In this document: positions 22,130-23,253 of the stretch, in pieces | Numbering within the stretch: position 1 is the stretch's first letter | How the letters are laid out: every line of letters begins with the position of its first letter | Source: a bacterium UBP2_UBA2255 | GTDB taxonomy: Bacteria > Edwardsbacteria > AC1 > EtOH8 | DNA: 23,253 nucleotides | Reading direction: 5' to 3' | Assembly (NCBI GenBank): GCA_002347565.1 | Contig: DDXR01000046.1 | Location: 1 to 23,253, forward strand | Translations under genes and position numbers: made by a program | The notes under the pieces: model-generated | The model's database searches: none | What the model saw: only the letters and a program-made list of their open reading frames with translations | What the model was told of the DNA's origin: nothing

Positions 22130-22918
22130 ATGAAATTGAATCATATTATCTATCTGGCGATTTCTACGGCAATTCTTTCGATCGCCTGCAATGATGCTGA
22201 CAAACAATGGCTTACCGAGAAACATAAACGCTATTCCTTGTCCTACACATCAAAGGAAAAAGCTAATATCAAAGACTATGTTGTTCTGATTGATAATGGA
22301 ATAAAGCACATCGAAGTTTTTTTTAATTCCAATTACAAACAATCATTCGAAATATTTATTCATCATGACCGTCATTCTATAGATAGTACGTGGCAAAAGG
22401 ACTGGAATATTCCAGGGTTCAAATCTGAATGCTGGATGGTGGCAAGCGGTGTTGCAAACAAGCTCGATATGATTTCTCCCAAACGCTGGGAAAAAGAAGC
22501 ATGCGAACATCTCTACTCAGAAACGGTAAAAACGCAACAATTAGTCACGCATGAGTTGGTACATGTTTATCATGGACAATTGAACATCAGTCCCGATTTC
22601 AGCAATGTCGAAGGCATAGATTGGTTTGTCGAGGGATTAGCCACTTATATATCTGGGCAGTGCGACTCATTTAGGATATCAGACGTCCAAAATGCAATCA
22701 GCAATGATAACATGCCCGCCAATTTGGACGATTTTTGGTCGGGAAAAAATAAATATGGACTTTCAGGATCGATAGTTATGTTTATCGACCGCAGATATGG
22801 AAGAGCTAAACTGATAGAAATCTTGCCGTTAAATAGAAAGACTGACATATTGTCAACGCTAAGAACAACTGAATCGGAGCTGTTAAAGGAGTGGCAGAGG
22901 TTTATTCAGTTGTTATAA
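22130..22918 (+). CDS. Lipoprotein zinc metallopeptidase (gluzincin-like), AT-rich
   Basis: This is a 262-residue lipoprotein. The signal MKLNHIIYLAISTAILSIAC ends in a lipobox with Cys20. The catalytic site is THELVHVYHG (His141, Glu142, His145). WFVEGLATYISG supplies Glu168, 23 residues further on, as in peptidase-MA-like gluzincins. It would hydrolyse peptides or proteins at the cell envelope; the substrate is unknown. GAGGG lies about ten bases before the ATG. It is strongly AT-rich against GC-rich surroundings. Its stop is eight bases before an attC-like inverted repeat, and GTTAGCC lies 75 bases ahead of its start. This single-gene layout is that of an integron cassette, though no integrase is in view. 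Confidence 0.85.
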   Translation: MKLNHIIYLAISTAILSIACNDADKQWLTEKHKRYSLSYTSKEKANIKDYVVLIDNGIKHIEVFFNSNYKQSFEIFIHHDRHSIDSTWQKDWNIPGFKSECWMVASGVANKLDMISPKRWEKEACEHLYSETVKTQQLVTHELVHVYHGQLNISPDFSNVEGIDWFVEGLATYISGQCDSFRISDVQNAISNDNMPANLDDFWSGKNKYGLSGSIVMFIDRRYGRAKLIEILPLNRKTDILSTLRTTESELLKEWQRFIQLL

Positions 22919-22926
22919 TGCCTGCC

Positions 22927-23052
22927 GCTAACAAGGTGTGTGGCTGATGCGGATTGACGCCGCAAACCAGGGGCTTTAAAACCTCCCGGTCGTTTTCGCC
23001 GGGGCTAAAACGTAGAACGCGCTCCCACACTAGCCACATCCCGGCCGTTAGC
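22927..23052 (+). other. Integron attC-like recombination site (imperfect inverted repeat)
   Basis: It starts GCTAAC (22927-22932) and ends GTTAGC (23047-23052), the inverse cores expected of R'' and R' boxes. Inside, TGTGGCT (22939-22945) pairs with AGCCACA (23032-23038) as L boxes would. The centre holds a further hairpin, CCCGG-T-CG, TTTT, CG-CCGGG. Length is about 126 bases, within the attC range. It follows the stop of the AT-rich gene by eight bases. Spacers between boxes are unequal (six and eight), so the call is tentative. Confidence 0.5.
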
Positions 23053-23127
23053 TACTCCCCCCCTTTTTCTTAAGGGACAAAATGTCTCGCAATTCATCGC
23101 GCTTCTATCAAAGATCTGCCATAGTAA

Positions 23128-23150
23128 AAGCCCCGCGTGTCGCGGGGCTT
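23128..23150 (-). terminator. Terminator of the minus-strand gene entering from the right
   Basis: AAGCCCCGCG, loop TGT, CGCGGGGCTT. On the minus strand the stem is followed by TTTTA, and it lies 22 bases beyond the TAG of the gene at the right edge. Confidence 0.8.
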
Positions 23151-23172
23151 CTGCCTTTCGATCGGATAACGG

Positions 23173-23253
23173 CTACTCGACCCTGATGTCCGAGATCGTG
23201 GTCTCGATCCTGATCCGGCCCGAGGAGATGATCGCGTTCCAGCGGGCCTGCAT
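23173..23253 (-). CDS. C-terminal end of an unknown minus-strand gene (cut by right edge)
   Basis: The minus strand reads MQARWNAIISSGRIRIETTI, then SDIRVE and a TAG at 23173-23175. The first Met coincides with the window edge and is probably internal. Its last 24 codons are duplicated at 21866-21941. Too little is visible to name a family. The terminator directly downstream supports a genuine gene end. Confidence 0.5.
   Translation of the reverse strand: MQARWNAIISSGRIRIETTISDIRVE
23177..23248. repeat. 72-base direct repeat, right copy
   Basis: Partner of 21870-21941. This copy is part of the apparently intact gene end at the right edge. Confidence 0.9.

Noticed and set aside
21866..22225. 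Minus-strand frame of 119 codons as a full gene
   Set aside because: Only its last 25 or so codons match the duplicated gene end. The rest overlaps the 5' end of the metallopeptidase gene and looks random.

Overview
The window reads as chromosome of an uncultured-type, GC-rich, Gram-negative bacterium. Evidence for an outer membrane is a predicted secreted beta-barrel protein and several lipobox lipoproteins. The mix of an ABC-2 permease fused to an M1 peptidase, Rcp1-like and HD-GYP signalling proteins and 40-residue NNIG-type TPRs is common in FCB-group, deltaproteobacterial and candidate-phylum genomes. There is no rRNA or other taxonomic marker, so I do not assign a lineage. Several AT-rich genes (1-213, 1830-2255, 11379-11943, 22130-22918) stand out against the GC-rich background and look like transferred or accessory DNA.

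Layout. (1) 1-733: the tail of an AT-rich unknown gene, then an isoprenylcysteine-methyltransferase-like membrane protein. (2) 850-4312, minus strand: an unusual array of eight tiny genes (39-44 codons). All encode a 15-residue leader ending in Gly-Gly that fits the classic double-glycine secretion consensus, followed by variable cores. They are interleaved with four intact lipoprotein genes, three of them close paralogues, and one broken lipoprotein remnant. Direct repeats show that the array grew by duplication and recombination. This is the best candidate for an undescribed system. (3) 4313-4781: an AT-rich divergent control region. (4) 4782-9422: an ABC ATPase and an ABC-2 permease/M1 aminopeptidase fusion, ending in a strong terminator. 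(5) 9518-11366: a dUTPase with a promoter that implies a leaderless message, then an MFS exporter. (6) 11379-11943: a lipoprotein gene broken by two one-base deletions in short homopolymers. (7) 11978-13303: a DUF58/vWA protein and a small unknown protein.

(8) 13314-21251: a tightly packed signalling operon. It holds a membrane PAS-GAF-PAS histidine kinase, a TPR protein overlapping its 3' end, an Rcp1-like single-domain response regulator, a REC-PAS-HD-GYP protein and a periplasmic-binding-protein-TM-PAS-GAF-HD-GYP receptor. The two HD-GYP proteins should lower cyclic-di-GMP; no GGDEF cyclase is in view. (9) 21309-21779: a small beta-barrel protein and its terminator. (10) 21866-23253: an AT-rich lipoprotein metallopeptidase followed by an integron attC-like inverted repeat. 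It is bracketed by a 72-bp direct repeat that carries the last codons of a minus-strand gene entering from the right edge.

Working together: the peptide/lipoprotein array looks like one long minus-strand transcription unit, from a promoter in 4313-4700 to a hairpin at 774-801. It would supply secreted short peptides and surface lipoproteins. The C39-type peptidase/exporter it would need is not in this window.
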